A stretch of DNA of 64,000 nt. Origin: Brasenia schreberi (taxonomy: Eukaryota > Streptophyta > Magnoliopsida > Nymphaeales > Cabombaceae). The DNA is taken from NCBI GenBank assembly GCA_036023115.1, contig JAYKKT010000059.1, forward strand, positions 9,634,501-9,698,500, given 5' to 3'. Below, piece after piece: positions 34,153 through 46,030 of this stretch (positions are counted from its first letter, which is position 1; each line of letters begins with the position of its first letter). The notes under the pieces are model-generated. The model searched no databases. It was not told the DNA's origin and worked only from the letters and a program-made list of their open reading frames with translations. Position numbers and translations under genes: made by a program.

Positions 34153-37100
34153 TACCTATTGCATGGATACGGCTATGGTGCGAGTACTCGGTATTGGGTA
34201 CGGGTATGAGTACATAATTTTTTTAAAAAATTATGGTACGAGTATGCCACTATTAAAAATATAATAAATAGATAAATTTACATAAAATACTAAAAATTTA
34301 GAAAGCAACAAGAAATTGAACGGTGGAAGAAACTAACCTATTTTGCAATGAAGCCTTAACAGTTGAAGGAACTAGAAAATAACATATTCACATACAATTC
34401 ATATTCATCAAAGTCATGGATACATATGACTACTTACGCAACAAATTCTCAAAAGAATTTCATTCAATAACATTTTCAATCAATTGTATACATGACTTTT
34501 ATATCAAAATTTAAATTCTAAACACAATATCTTTGAGTTAAAATGCATTTAAGATTCAAACTCTAATAGTCTCGATCTAAGTATTTTCTTCAGTAACATC
34601 TGTAAAAGGACTGCTTCCATATTTAGTTAATCAAGAGACAATGAAGCAACTTTAAGAATTTTTACTCCCTCAAATGGATCCCAATCATCTCTGCCAATAT
34701 CCCACATTTTTGCCTCACCTTGCTCGTAATCCTTATTCTTTATTGAAAGAAGATGAAGTTTTATTTGAACAAAAACCAAATCTTCACTTCTTTGTGTCTT
34801 AAGCTTATTTCTTCTATAAGAACGGATGAAGGAATATGTTCTCTAATTTCTTTCACAACATGAAGATGAACATGGTTGCGAAAGAAGATTTAAAGTGATC
34901 ATTTGAAGCTTGAGAATTGATGATCCATGAATAACCCACCATTCCTTTGGCGATAAACTCCATATATTTTTCAATGAATCGAATTGTCCAAGCTCTTCTT
35001 CATTGCTTGAGAATTTGACAAATTTTATTGTCAGTCTTTCTTGTGGACCTTGAAAGAACCTTCAAAAATATTTATTTCTTCCTTCACAAATTTTATTATA
35101 TTTGTGCGGGAGGATTCTATTCAGAACTTCTTTAAGCCATTGCTATATATAATACCTATAAATTATAATAAAAAAATATCAAGTAACAACATAATAATTA
35201 AACAACAAGAAAGTTATTTAAATCTTAAAACTTGGAAGAGTTTACCTCGGATTTAGAGAATACACCAAGCAATGAAGTGGTGTGTAACTTTTAATCTATC
35301 TATCAATGAGAATATTATACAGTACTTTGTAGAAGGTAAAACATTAATTCAACTCTTTGCCTTCATGTTGATAAATAACTGACTTAACTTACTCAATCAT
35401 AGAGTCTCATTTCTCATAAACAAAACAAAGTATTGACTTATCAGTATCGCATGTCGAAACATATCACAAATAGGCTTTGTGAAGTTTAAAATATAATCAA
35501 TTTTATCCCACCAAAGATCATTCACAATCACCACTTTTGGAACATAATCATCTCTATAATGAGACCACTGGTCACCGAAGATCATGCTTGATGATTCTTA
35601 TCATTTTTAACATAATAATCTTCGAAGCAAATCTTGTTTCAACAACAAGTATCTTTAGATGCACAAATTGGTTATACATCGCTAATCTCATAGAATGATT
35701 CATGATAAAGTTTTAATAACAATGGCATCTTCAACAACATTCGTTATCTAATAATACTCGTTATAAGGAACTTCATTATTTATAGAGATCTTAGGCTAAT
35801 AAATATTTTTCAAAGCAAAATTTAATGTATGCACTACACATGACATCCAAAAAATATTAGGATAAACTGATTCAATAATATTCCCAACAACTCTATAAAC
35901 CGATTCATTTTCTGTTATAACTTACACAACATTTTGAGATCCTAACTTACTAATAACTTTATAATTTCATCTGCAATGAAGTTCTTATCTTTTACCTCAC
36001 TAAAGCAATTAATAGATCTTAAAAGCATATGTCTTGCATTTGAAATAGTCATAAAGTTAATCAAAGGTAGTCTTTATACATCAGTCCATCTATCTGTAAC
36101 TATGCTCATTCCATTTTTTTAGCCAAGTATCTTTGATAGGTTGAAACAATCTCATTAAATGAGTTTTCTCTCTCTACAGTAGTGTAGTCGTAATAGCATT
36201 GTAATTAAGTGAAACAAAACCTGAAATTGTCTTGTTAGCAACATATTTGAATGCATTAACATAATAAGGGTTTCTAGCTATATTAAAAGGCAAACTTCTA
36301 GAGTAAAATAACCTTGCTATTTTACATGTCAAATGATCCCTTGCCTCATTGGCTAATGCTTTCGATAATTGACTTTTACTCCCTATTTTTCTCTTACTTT
36401 TATCAAATGATTCACATGTAGGTGGATTCAAACTTATAGTTCCAATAGGTAAGGGAACTTGTACTTCTTACTATTTCATGTGCTTCTCTCTCAATTTGTC
36501 TCATCTTTGAAAGATATTGATCAGTAACAATAGAATAAATAACTATGATATTTTCTTTTTTCTTTAATATATAACACTTCAGTATAAAATAAGATATTTT
36601 ATAACTTAAACCTTAAAGTTCTTCAAATGCAAATTTATTAGTGATAGAAGAAGACAAAGTATTACCACTACGAAACATATTAGACATCTGAAAAATAAAC
36701 AATATCTGACTATCAATAAACAAAAATATAATCCCAAATATCAAGTAAAAATAAGAGGGTTGAAACAACCTAGTGCAAAGCTACAAATTTACATTCAGTA
36801 TCTGTAAACAAAACAAGCTAAATTGTAGTAGTGTAGTGTGTGATTGTGATCCCAACTAAAGACAGGAATGCGAGAAGTTGAGAACAACATATTAAATACC
36901 AGTTTCAATATGTGTCCATGTGTGTTAAAAGTATGATTAGTTAATATACTTTTCCTAGTGCAATGTATCTCTAGGCCTTTCAATATCTATATCTACAACA
37001 TTGTTTTTAATTTGTGAGTCGAAGATTAGATTTCGTAAGAATTACTTTTTTTTAAATAGATTTCATAGCGATTACTGTGTCAACATTTCATGACTTAGAA

Positions 37101-37769
37101 GAACAACATAGAAATAGTTGCATGAACGACCAAGAAGATTTCTTTTCCTTATTTCTACTATTGGTGCTTCATTGTAGGTCTCTTCTCTTAATTTAGTCAT
37201 CTCCAGAGGTGGGAAGGTTGTCGAGAAAGAGGTTCTCAATTTGATTGATGACTCGGCTAATCAAATTAGATGGGATCATGGTGGATGGTGATGTGAAGAC
37301 CCAAACAAGAATGCAGGTAAGAGAGAAACACATTTTCTTTTGTTGAGATTACACAACTTAGTATTTCAAGTTATAACATGAATTAAGTTACTAAGTGGTT
37401 TTACAGTACAAGTTAAAAGAGTGCAAAAGTATGTAGAAACTCTAGACTCTACCAAATCATACATCCAAAAACACTAAATAGGATCAAGCATGCTGGTGAG
37501 AATAGAGAGAGGAGATTAGGGTCGGTTTTATGTTTTATAGTTGAGTTTTGGATCGGGCAACCCATATCTGTATGGGTTGACTCAATCCATAAAGTACCCG
37601 ATACGGGTACATGACGTACCCAAAATTGGGTACGTATCTATATGTACCGGTATGCAGTCTGGTGTATCGATACAGACCCGGCATACCGATATTCATACCC
37701 ATACCTATTATGTACCGGATATGGGTACGCCGCTCATTTGGGTGTACCCGTGCAACATAGGTCTAAACG
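34153..37769 (-). mobile_element. Degenerate hAT-family DNA transposon with terminal inverted repeats
   Basis: The left end near 34153 (ACCTATTGCATGGATACGG) and the right end near 37769 (read on the minus strand ACCTATGTTGCACGGGTAC) form imperfect terminal inverted repeats. Both ends are followed inward by subterminal GGGTAC/GTACC words, as in many plant hAT elements. The interior carries the decayed minus-strand transposase described separately. The 8-bp target duplication expected for hAT elements is not recognisable, so the borders may be off or eroded. Confidence 0.7.
34640..36560 (-). pseudogene. hAT transposase remnant (DUF659 and hATC dimerisation domain)
   Basis: Reading leftward: HLTCKIARLFYSRSLPFNIA and RNPYYVNAFKYVA at about 36240-36340 (start of the DUF659 region), the SVYPNIFW and CVVHTLNFALKN segments near 35830-35880, QWSHYRDDYVPK, DLWWDKIDYILNFTKPI near 35460-35530, and a hATC-like C-terminus (VIHGSS and LLSQPCSSSCCERN near 34860-34930, AKMWDIGRDDWDPF near 34690). 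Many stops and frameshifts separate the blocks and there is probably an intron near 35160-35300. A BED zinc finger was not found. Functional transposases of this type cut and paste their element. Confidence 0.8.
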
Positions 37770-37839
37770 GACGATCTCATCATGTGCTAGATCGTCCATG
37801 ATGGTGCCACACTGCCTTCACCCATCTTTCTGGCTAGAC

Positions 37840-38090
37840 ATTATCCGGAACAGGTGTTTCTAAACTTCCGGTTCTGGTTCTCTCAAAACCAAACCGGAGA
37901 TAAGCCGGTTTTGGCTTAGGTTTGAGTCTTAGATAACCTGAAACATGAAAATATAAAAAATTTGAAAGAAAACCCGAAACTGGTGATTTAAACTGCTGGT
38001 CCAATTTAACGGGATGTTAGAACTGAAACCGAACTAGTGGTTCGACTGGGCCTGTTCGGTTCCGGTTGAAACTGCCAAGCCCATCCCATA
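37840..38090. repeat. GGTTCC/GAACC-type dispersed repeat, copy C
   Basis: Contains CTTCCGGTTCTGGTTC, AACCAAACCGG, GCCGGTTTTGG, an A-rich middle, then CGAACTAGTGGTTCG and GTTCGGTTCCGGTTG. Same word set as copies A, B and D. It starts about 70 bases beyond the right end of the hAT element. Confidence 0.5.
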
Positions 38091-38404
38091 CCAGTAATGA
38101 CTACTTTCGGCAGTCTTAGCCATCTCTTGAGTCAAAAAATCTTTTAGGCCAATAAACTAAATCTTAGGTTTTAATTTTATAAATGTGTGTGTGCCCACAC
38201 TTGGATGTGTATGTTTGACTTTTAGGCATCACAGCCATTTTGCGAGAGAAAGATCTTTTACGACAAAAAAGAATTCGAGTTAATAGACTAAATTTCATGT
38301 TTTGTTTATATATATATTGGATCATGCTAACCACTGACATCTACTCACTCATGCTACCCGAAACCAATAGGTGAGTAGGTCAAAAGTGAGCATAATCCAG
38401 TTTT

Positions 38405-38406
<2 letters not shown>

Positions 38407-38469
<63 letters not shown>
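38407..38469. repeat. (TA)n microsatellite
   Basis: Uninterrupted TA run of about 62 bases. Confidence 0.97.
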
Positions 38470-38471
<2 letters not shown>

Positions 38472-38916
38472 GGAGTGGATCGTTTACGTGATATAGGAAA
38501 AATCACTTATCTTCACCAAACGCCCACTTGGACAAGGCCCAATGGAATGTACACAACTATATATACATACTGACGCGGTTGTTGATCCTCAACAGCTCCA
38601 CTGTATATGAAGCAAACTGAACTAGACAGGTCCGATTTGGTTTGGATATGCCTTCACCAAATCCAACAATGTACCATGTTATCGGCTTCAGAGTTGGATT
38701 TGGATACAGATACGAGGTCCGAAATCAAATACCAACTACTAATTTAATGAAATTTGTTATCGAGATGTCCATCAAATATATGCAAAGAAGAAACTAGATG
38801 TCAATCCATCACATATGCTAAGTGTCTTTGGATACATAATCCAAGAATCATATTAAAGTTGGAGAAAAAATATATCTACAGAAAAAGGTTTGAGATAAAT
38901 TATAGATATATTTCAT

Positions 38917-38942
38917 ATGAGAAAAGGCTTAGTTGTTGTTGT
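38917..38942 (+). mobile_element. RTE LINE tail fragment
   Basis: GAGAAAAGGCTTAGTTGTTG matches the last bases of the RTE family. No target duplication could be seen, so it may be a remnant of a larger decayed copy. Confidence 0.6.
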
Positions 38943-40446
38943 ACCGTCTCGATTGAGATCCCCAACTCATGTCGAGTTGAATCTTTTAGGTGTTTGCTTC
39001 CACGCATATTCCCATTTGGTGGCGCATCATATTGGACATGACCGGTAACACGGACACAACTACAATAGGACTATTAATTATATGAATGAACATGCATTTG
39101 CTACTATTATTTTATAAATATGATTATTATTTTAATGGATATAGCTTTGTCTGCTAGAGAACTAGTCAAGATTCAATTATAAATATGATTATTATTTTAA
39201 GGATGCGGACCAGAGGTCCTCATGGAGAAGGTCCAAGTATTCAAGCTTTGTGCTGGGTGGTTCCAATGTCCTAAAGGGAACTCCTCTAAGAGATCAAATA
39301 ATAATGATATTCTTTTAATTAAAAAAATATTTATGCATTTTCTTTAGTATAGAAAAATATTTTATAATTAAATATCAAACAACTAGTTTGTTAATAAAGG
39401 CATATCACGAAATATGTGTTGCTTATCTTATTTTATAAATTATGTAAATAAACGTCAACATAAGCGAATACATTAAATTTTCTTTGACAGGCAAGTTGGG
39501 GTTAGAGAGACCTTGCCAATGACACTTATATTGAAGAGTTAAAAGCATAGAGAGCCTGTCCAATTTATACGCTTCTCACACCTATGTGTTGATATTTCCC
39601 TACCAAGCAAGCGAGTAGGAGCATATAGTGCTTCAATAGTCATGCAGATAGAGCACACCCTATCATGGCACGCTTTCGGTGCATCATCGACCCAATAAAT
39701 TGAACAGGTTGGGAGTTCGATTCCTGGGGGTGTATTGACTAAGATTAATCCACATTCGGCATAGGTTTGATTTGCTTTCTCGATACAACTTATATGGCTA
39801 CACTCCTGAAACGCCAATATTTGGAAGACAAGCAAGGCACATTATATATGATATAACGAGTACATTCATGGACTTGGCTGAGTTAACCACGGATGGGTGC
39901 ATTGAGCTCATTGGCTGGCTGTGGTTCAAAAGTCATCTGAGTCCATCACAATATTACCAACCTTTCTCATTGCAATGCTTGTTGCCGAAGAGTCCCCGGG
40001 AGCTACTTCGGGTTGCCGTGATCAAGTCCCACAAGTCAAAACTAGGTTATCACCGAATCGGGATGAGTTGGTGTAATTGGCTGCTAAAGTCAAATGTATG
40101 ATGCTTTCCCATTCATTTCTTTTGAATATTGGTCCTTATATATGTGATGGAGAGATGCGATTGAGCTTGAATTCATTGTGCCTTTGACAGTTAAAGGAGT
40201 ACATTTAATGAGTCAATATGGCTTGGAGATCATAAACTTCCCTACATGCCTCTGTGTGTGTACATGGGTGAGAATGTCTCATCTTGCTTCTGAGGATGAG
40301 TGTGTGAATGTCGAACACACGGTCAAGAATAGGAAAGACCGGCAGCCTATAATGGGCAGGACTTGGGCCTGCTTCTTTTCTAGTATTATTTTTAAAATCT
40401 TGATTTGGCATGGAAAAAGCCCAACCTGATCCAGGTCGATAGCAGG
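38943..40446. other. Intergenic, no gene recognised
   Basis: The block from about 39480 to 40110 has a more balanced composition than its neighbours and frames of about 100 codons on both strands (39539-39835 minus, 39772-40101 plus). Neither translation shows a known domain. The phrase GGGAGTTCGATTCCTGGGGG at about 39711-39730 resembles a tRNA T-arm but no complete tRNA is folded around it. Confidence 0.35.
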
Positions 40447-40480
40447 ATATATATATGTCTGTGTGTGTGTGTGTGCGCGC

Positions 40481-40529
<49 letters not shown>
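40447..40529. repeat. Compound (TA)-(TG)-(GA) microsatellite
   Basis: Short TA run, then TG, a GCGCGCG bridge, then about 48 bases of GA. Open frames on both strands across it are low-complexity artefacts. Confidence 0.95.
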
Positions 40530-40532
<3 letters not shown>

Positions 40533-41047
40533 ATGTGTGCGTTCCATTGGGACCAACGAAAAGCACACCCTTTCACCTTACCTAACATTGCTGATGCGCT
40601 TACCAAGAATTGTTCGGCAGGAAGAAAAAGTCAGTACATGCACTCTCAAGATAAAAGGCAGTGGCTTCCATGACTCCAATGGTTTACATTTTGGACTCGC
40701 AAAACAGAATCAATTATTCACATTGCACCAAATTATCATGACGTAAAGCGCTTTCTCATCGAAAAGCTTCTCATGATTTGACAATGACAATTTATTATCT
40801 TAAGCATTTCAATAGAAAATCGGTACTTGCCGCGTACCTGCTCCCTTAAAAAACATTAGTCATTTAAAATGGTTTAAATTTTTGTTGGATATAACTCGCC
40901 TCTATAATAGGACTCGATTTGCACCGTTGTCGTTGAGCCTATTTCGACTATCACAAGCTGCCCGAAATCATATTTTCGACAGTGAATGTAATTCTAACTG
41001 TTGTGACAGTAAAAAAAACAAACACTGTTATTCAACTGTTCAAACAG

Positions 41048-41290
41048 TAGTATTAAAAGAGATAGAAAACTACCACAAAAATGTTGGAAAGAAACAATAA
41101 AGAATGATGTAGCTTATTGTGAATTAACTGCTAACATGACAGTTATGTGAAAACAAAAAAATTCATGTAACCGACCCCGTTTAGTATGAAAAAAGGCTTA
41201 GTTGTTGTTGTCATTTGTTATGTGAAAACAAAAAATCCATGTAGCCCATCCCGTTTAGTATGAGAAAAGTCTTAGTTGTTGTTGTTGTTT
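41048..41290 (+). mobile_element. RTE LINE copy 6, 3' end with tandemly duplicated tail
   Basis: It matches copy 1 from AGTATTAAAAGAG through CCACAAAA-TGTTGGAAAG, the stop region and the tail. A 75-base unit starting GTTATGTGAAAACAAAAAA at 41142 is repeated at 41217, so there are two consecutive tails, each ending in GTTGTTGTTG. Confidence 0.85.
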
Positions 41291-41579
41291 GTCCGCACAG
41301 TCAGTATTTCTCAAATTAAAACCCAGAATCATTAACGTCACTGAGAGATGGAAGCTGAAATTCCTCAGTAATGAATGCCACTTCGATAGTTTCCGGTTTG
41401 GGGTTCTGTGGAGGCCACCACCAAAATCCACAGGGCATCACTGATTGTAGGTTTTGTTGTAATGATGCTTACTTTTGATTGAAACAGCTTGAATTAACCG
41501 TGGCCAGCAAAGGTTTCGTAGATAATTAAGGGTGTAATTCAGATGAAAATACAAGCTCAGATGTGCTTGTTTAGGAAAT

Positions 41580-41835
41580 GCTCCTGTGAACTTGAGCGAG
41601 ATTGATCGAGATTCGATCCCTAAGCTCAAACTCAAACAAGTAATATTCAAGCAAATCTAGCTCCACTAATTGAGATTGCTTCTGTTTCAAGCTTGAGTGA
41701 GATATTGAACAAGTCGATTAAGCACGACATGAGATTGGGCTCGATCCGTGAAATCAAAATCTATTGTGCTCAAGTAAAGCTAGTTACTGAGCTCAATCTC
41801 GACCTTGAATGTTAGCCCGACAATAGCTTGAGCTC
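41580..41835. repeat. Dispersed repeat rich in AGCTCGAGCTT words, copy 2
   Basis: Shows TTGAGCGAGATTGATCGAG, CAAGCTTGAGTGAGAT, GAGCTCAATCTCGACC and AGCTTGAGCTCGAATC, the same word family as 23935-24090. A related CGAGTTGATCGGG-type patch also lies at about 47880-48130. Confidence 0.5.
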
Positions 41836-42194
41836 GAATCTGAACCATCGTGAGAATATGAGATCAAAAGCCCAGCTATAATATGTGCTTGGGTCATACT
41901 GTAATGATTATTCCTAATTTAAGAATAATAATAAATATATATAAAAATATGTATAAAAGCTCGGATGCGTCATTCGGCTACTATATCATGTACATGATCA
42001 TATACATGAAAACGGCTATTAAATTTGGGAGAAAAGCATAAATTCTAGAGGGAGCTCCGGTGAAAGTTCAAAAACGAGGAAGGCATTGTGGGGACTACGC
42101 GTGCAAGAGCTGGCAAAAGGTTTCATCCACACTCAATGATGAACCATTTTCTTTATCGTTTTCAAGCTTTCATCAAAGGCCTCTACAGTCACTG

Positions 42195-42345
42195 GTAGAG
42201 CAGTCAATACAGGCCGACTCGGCCCCAGCCCTTGTGGGCCAAGAAAAACCAGAGGTTCTGAAACCGGCCCAGAGACGGTTCTGTTCCAGTTCCAGGCAAA
42301 CCAGAACTGACGGTTTGGAACCTCAGGTTCCGGATGGACATGTTT
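42195..42345. repeat. GGTTCC/GAACC-type dispersed repeat, copy D
   Basis: Contains AGGTTCTGAAACCGG, GACGGTTCTGTTCCAG, GACGGTTTGGAACC and CAGGTTCCGGATGGACATG. Shortest of the four copies. Confidence 0.5.
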
Positions 42346-42399
42346 ACTGACAATTTTCGTTATGCATATGGCAAAATCTATGGCAACAAAGCACATTAT

Positions 42400-43207
42400 A
42401 AAGGTCCAAATTATATTGACGTCAACGAAGTCAAGCAGCTATATTTATGTAGCAAATGCACCATATTGCTTTTATAAAAAGCCTCTAGCTAGAAAGCACG
42501 TAGAGATGAGAAAGAGGGTTAGATAAAACTAATAATAGGAAGGAAGAGGGCACCGACTTGTGGGCATGAACAATATGGACTTGGGATACCAATGGACCGG
42601 GACAGTCAAACTTGGGTCCCTTTCTTACCTACTACAGAGCGCCCTGCATGATATGGCTTCGTGCTTGCAAAATCCCCAGTTTAGCCAACGAGAAACCGGA
42701 AAATCCCTATCAGGTTTTACTCGATTTTATTGTTAGGGATAAATTAAGTTATATTTTACAATAAATATTTCAAAACAAATTATATCAATATACATATATT
42801 GTCATATTGTAAAAAAGTTATTAATTAAGTCGATATTCTTATTATTATTTGTAACTAATTTTAAAAAGAAAATATAAATTTTAAAATATGTGTGATCATA
42901 GACAGAATTAGGATGACCAATTTCAACGTATTTCTCAGGACTTGAAAATATTTCAACTCTAATTTTTAGTGTTAAAATTCAGCTTAAAATCAATTAACGT
43001 TAAGTCGAGGTGGCGTAGATATATATAAAGCGCACCAGGAAGATTGAAATGCGCGATGTGGAATTTCTTATGCCCACTCCTTGGAGTGCTGGGCCAGGAA
43101 CATGTGAGCTTTGCTTGCAGAATAGGCAACGAGCGGAGATGGGATCTTGAAACGTCACAGTATTTAGATTTGACCTAAAACCAATTGGCTTTAAGTGGGT
43201 ATTACGA
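42400..43207. other. Intergenic, no gene recognised
   Basis: AT-rich with no convincing reading frame. The phrase TATATATAAAGCGC near 43020 could be a TATA box but nothing coding follows. Confidence 0.4.
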
Positions 43208-43313
43208 TAAATAAATAAAATCGCGTCAAGATTGAAGCCGGTGTTTAATGTGGAGTGACGTAAATAAATAAAATCGCATCAAAAGATTAGGCGGTGTGAT
43301 GTGAGGCTAACGC
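43208..43313. repeat. 53-bp tandem duplication upstream of a TATA-like box
   Basis: TAAATAAATAAAATCGC begins at 43208 and again at 43261, with related sequence (GCGGTGT/CCGGTGT, GTGGAGTGACG/ATGTGAGGCTAACG) following both. A CTATAAAT box at 43323-43330 comes just after the second unit. Confidence 0.7.
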
Positions 43314-43322
43314 ATTTAGTCG

Positions 43323-43330
43323 CTATAAAT
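43323..43330 (+). promoter_or_regulatory. TATA-like box of a possible transcription unit
   Basis: CTATAAAT is followed about 30 bases on by a purine-start context and then a pyrimidine-rich, balanced-composition stretch (43360-43620). No recognised coding sequence follows, so if used it may drive a non-coding RNA. Confidence 0.3.
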
Positions 43331-43349
43331 CAAAATCTCAGCTTAACCC

Positions 43350-43730
43350 ATTGCAAGACAAGTTAATAGGAATGTGTCATCTTCCTCTACCGTATGTCAT
43401 CTTCCTCTATGGTTACTCTCTCTTTGCAAAAACATCTACCTCAAATGCTTTCTTGGCCACGCACACCCTGCCTTACCTGCACCTTTGTTATCCATTTGCC
43501 ACCATGTCCAGTATGTCTTCTTCTCTCTCTGCATGAAACCCGTCTCCAGAAACACCTTCTCTTTGCAAAGCTTCTCCTACCTAAAAAGTACGTGTATCCA
43601 CAGCCCAAGTACCTAATTTGTAGAATATGTAAGCATATTAATTTTGCAAATGAACTTGCAGAATATGAAAGATTATTACTTTTTAAATATATATTCTCTT
43701 CAATATTGCAGAGGCCAGAAGCTTAAGGTT
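43350..43730 (+). other. Stretch open in all three plus frames, coding potential doubtful
   Basis: Frames at 43351-43536, 43374-43616 and 43394-43726 overlap. All are rich in Ser, Leu and Cys from CT-rich DNA, and none contains a recognisable domain. The phrase CTCTCTTTGCAAA recurs nearby as TTCTCTTTGCAAA, suggesting local duplication. I would not call a gene. Confidence 0.3.
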
Positions 43731-43806
43731 GAGTGATTGATGATATGTAGCTTTCAGAGGACATGGACCATTTGGGATGACCTTGATGCGGTTATAAACA
43801 TTTGTA

Positions 43807-44125
43807 ATCAGGTGAATGTCGTTTTCTCTTACAATAATTTGCAGGGTTTGGTTTCTTTTAAGGTTGATGATTGATGGCTATACTTATTTCAGTAGGAACT
43901 CTGAATTTCATTATCATCGAATTGATTCTTGACCAGGCCTTATAAATCCCTCAAATTAATCCATATCAGGTGAATGTCGTTTTTCCCTTATAGCAAAACT
44001 TTGTGGGTTTAGAATATTCAGGATTGTAGGTTTCTTTGAAAGCTAGCAGTCAGAACTCTGATTCATATATATATATATAGATTGATTCTGACCCGGCCTT
44101 TAAATCCTGAATATTGGCGGGTTTG
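43807..44125. repeat. Two ~160-bp diverged tandem repeats
   Basis: CAGGTGAATGTCGTTTT occurs near 43810 and again near 43969. Each is followed by a GGGTTT/GTAGGTTTCTTT phrase, GAACTCTGA, and a GATTGATTCTTGACCAGGCCTT or GATTGATTCTGACCCGGCCTT type phrase. Confidence 0.8.
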
Positions 44126-44353
44126 ATCTTATTAAGAGTCCTCCATGTATGCTTGATCATTAAAACGTAATATGTCATGTGTGATCTTTAGCTAGTGGTC
44201 ATGCCAGCTTTCTAAGTAACTTTTAATATTGATCATCCATATATGATGTTTATGGTCGAGAAAAGTCTTCGTTTATATCTGTGGTGATAAATATTTATAT
44301 GAGCTAAATCAATGTAAACGTAAATGTATGTGTGTGTGTTAATATATATATAG

Positions 44354-45540
44354 TGCATAACTAGTAAGATAAGTTTTTAATGTGTAAGAGAGTGAGTAAT
44401 AAATCACTTGGCCAAATGCATGCGATACGTGGATTACCTCGAGATTAAAAACTCTACTCATAAAATTAAAAATTGGCCAGAGCAAGTTATAATACATTTG
44501 TATTTACAAGTATTGTGACTATTCATGTAAGACACGAATGGTCATATGATTCGCATATCTCGCCTAACATAAGTAAGATAAGTTTTTATTCTTGACGAAG
44601 TGAATCGAAATCCTCTTGATATATATAGGGCTGATGTCATGTGGATGGTGGGAATTAAAAATTCTTGAGTCGTGTAGCCATTTAAAAGAGTCATATGCGT
44701 TTATGTTACACTAATCTTGCACTATATTAGTATAAGATTCAATGGTCGAATTAACAAATACACTTATCTGACGTCTTATAATAAAGCAATTTATCTCACA
44801 CTACTTCATGGATACTATAGAGACTATATATAGTAAGAGGTATCTTTTATTAATGAGGAAGTATGAGAGGAATTAAAAGTGCATGGACGTATCTGAGCCA
44901 TTTAAAGTCGCGTATTTAATGTTACAATATTTATTTATATAAGGTCATATGATCAAACTTAGACTTATCGTCTTCTGATAAAGCATTTATATTCTAATCT
45001 TGACCATGTATATATAGATCCAATGAGTGGTGCGCCTGTACTCTTCAGATAATTTATCTACATTATATATATATATATGACATATCTAGTGGAAGGAGTA
45101 AATCTTGACTATTGGACCATCAGTGAGAGAATTAAGATTTTGAAGGCAATACAATTAATAGGTCGTATGATCAAGGCTTAAAAATTCTTAAAATGCATTT
45201 ACGTGACCTTTAAACTGTCTTATTGTTCATGTATAGATCGATAATCTTAATTCTTATTAACTTATAATACTCTATCTAGACCAAGCAATACATTCTCTTT
45301 CTCTCTATATATATATATATGAAGCTATATCTAGTGAGATAGAATTTTTTGTGCGAGACTCCTGAGAAAATATATATATATATATGATATATATTATACG
45401 TAGATGATCATTAAATTAATGTTACTATAATAAATTAAGTGTGTGCACAATTACTTAAAAAGTCGTATACGTTTATAAAATAATTAAAACTTGTAATCTC
45501 ATCTTAGAGATCTGAAAGTTAATGCTTCATTTTGCTCTAC
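44354..45540. repeat. Array of about five diverged ~215-255-bp repeats
   Basis: The start phrase CTAGTRAGATAAGTTTTT (variants) occurs near 44359, 44575, 44828, 45084 and 45331. Between them recur an ATTAAAAATTCTTGAG-like phrase, GTCGTATGCGTTTA (44690-44705, 44906-44918, 45462-45474), GTCATATGATCAAA/GTCGTATGATCAAG, and CTTATAATAAAGCA-like or CTTATAATACTC phrases. Units are strongly diverged. No coding frame is shared between units. Confidence 0.7.
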
Positions 45541-46030
45541 TTTCTCGGCGCCCGCAAGTCTACTTCTTACCATGAATACCTATTAAATTTAGAAGTAGGT
45601 ATATACCTTTTGCTATTCTAATGCTGGAACCATCTTTGCAAGGCCTCTCACTTCATGAAGCCAAAAGCCATAATAAATCTTGCAAGGTGATGCACAAATA
45701 CTTGTTAAGCCTTGAACTAAAATATATTAAACTGCTACCATGTCTTCTTCTTCAAGATTTAGAAGTGCTCATTTGAGATTTTCGGCGCCCATAAAGGTCC
45801 TATTCTTTGCAAATTGACCTATTAAAATTTAGAAGTAGGTTTTTACCTTTTTGCTAAAAGCTAATGGCTGGAACTTGCAAATAATTTGCAAGTAGCCTCT
45901 CACTTCGTGAAGCCAATAAAGGCATAAAGATCTTTGCATAGGTGATTGTTGGTAAGCATTGAACTAAAATCAGCTTAGAACTTGGTACCTTGTCAAGCTC
46001 TCTTCAAGATGAAGCATGAGAGGAAGCTTA
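45541..46030. repeat. Two ~237-bp diverged tandem repeats
   Basis: TCGGCGCCC begins near 45545 and 45782. Both are followed by a CCTATTAAA-TTTAGAAGTAGGT phrase, TACCTTTT, a GCTGGAAC phrase, GCAAG-GCCTCTCACTTC-TGAAGCCAA, and a GCATTGAACTAAAAT or GCCTTGAACTAAAAT phrase. Confidence 0.85.

Noticed and set aside
39700..39735. tRNA-like T-arm phrase GGGAGTTCGATTCCTGGGGG
   Set aside because: No matching acceptor stem, D-arm or anticodon arm could be arranged around it; the same B-box-like words at 13.25 and 24.28 kb also lack complete tRNA or SINE structure.
40205..40746. Overlapping frames on both strands at 40.2-40.7 kb
   Set aside because: They span the TG/GA microsatellite and show no conserved domain.
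43351..43726. Three overlapping plus frames as a possible small-protein gene
   Set aside because: Lack of stops in all frames follows from CT-rich composition; no frame has conserved features. Kept only as a doubtful feature.
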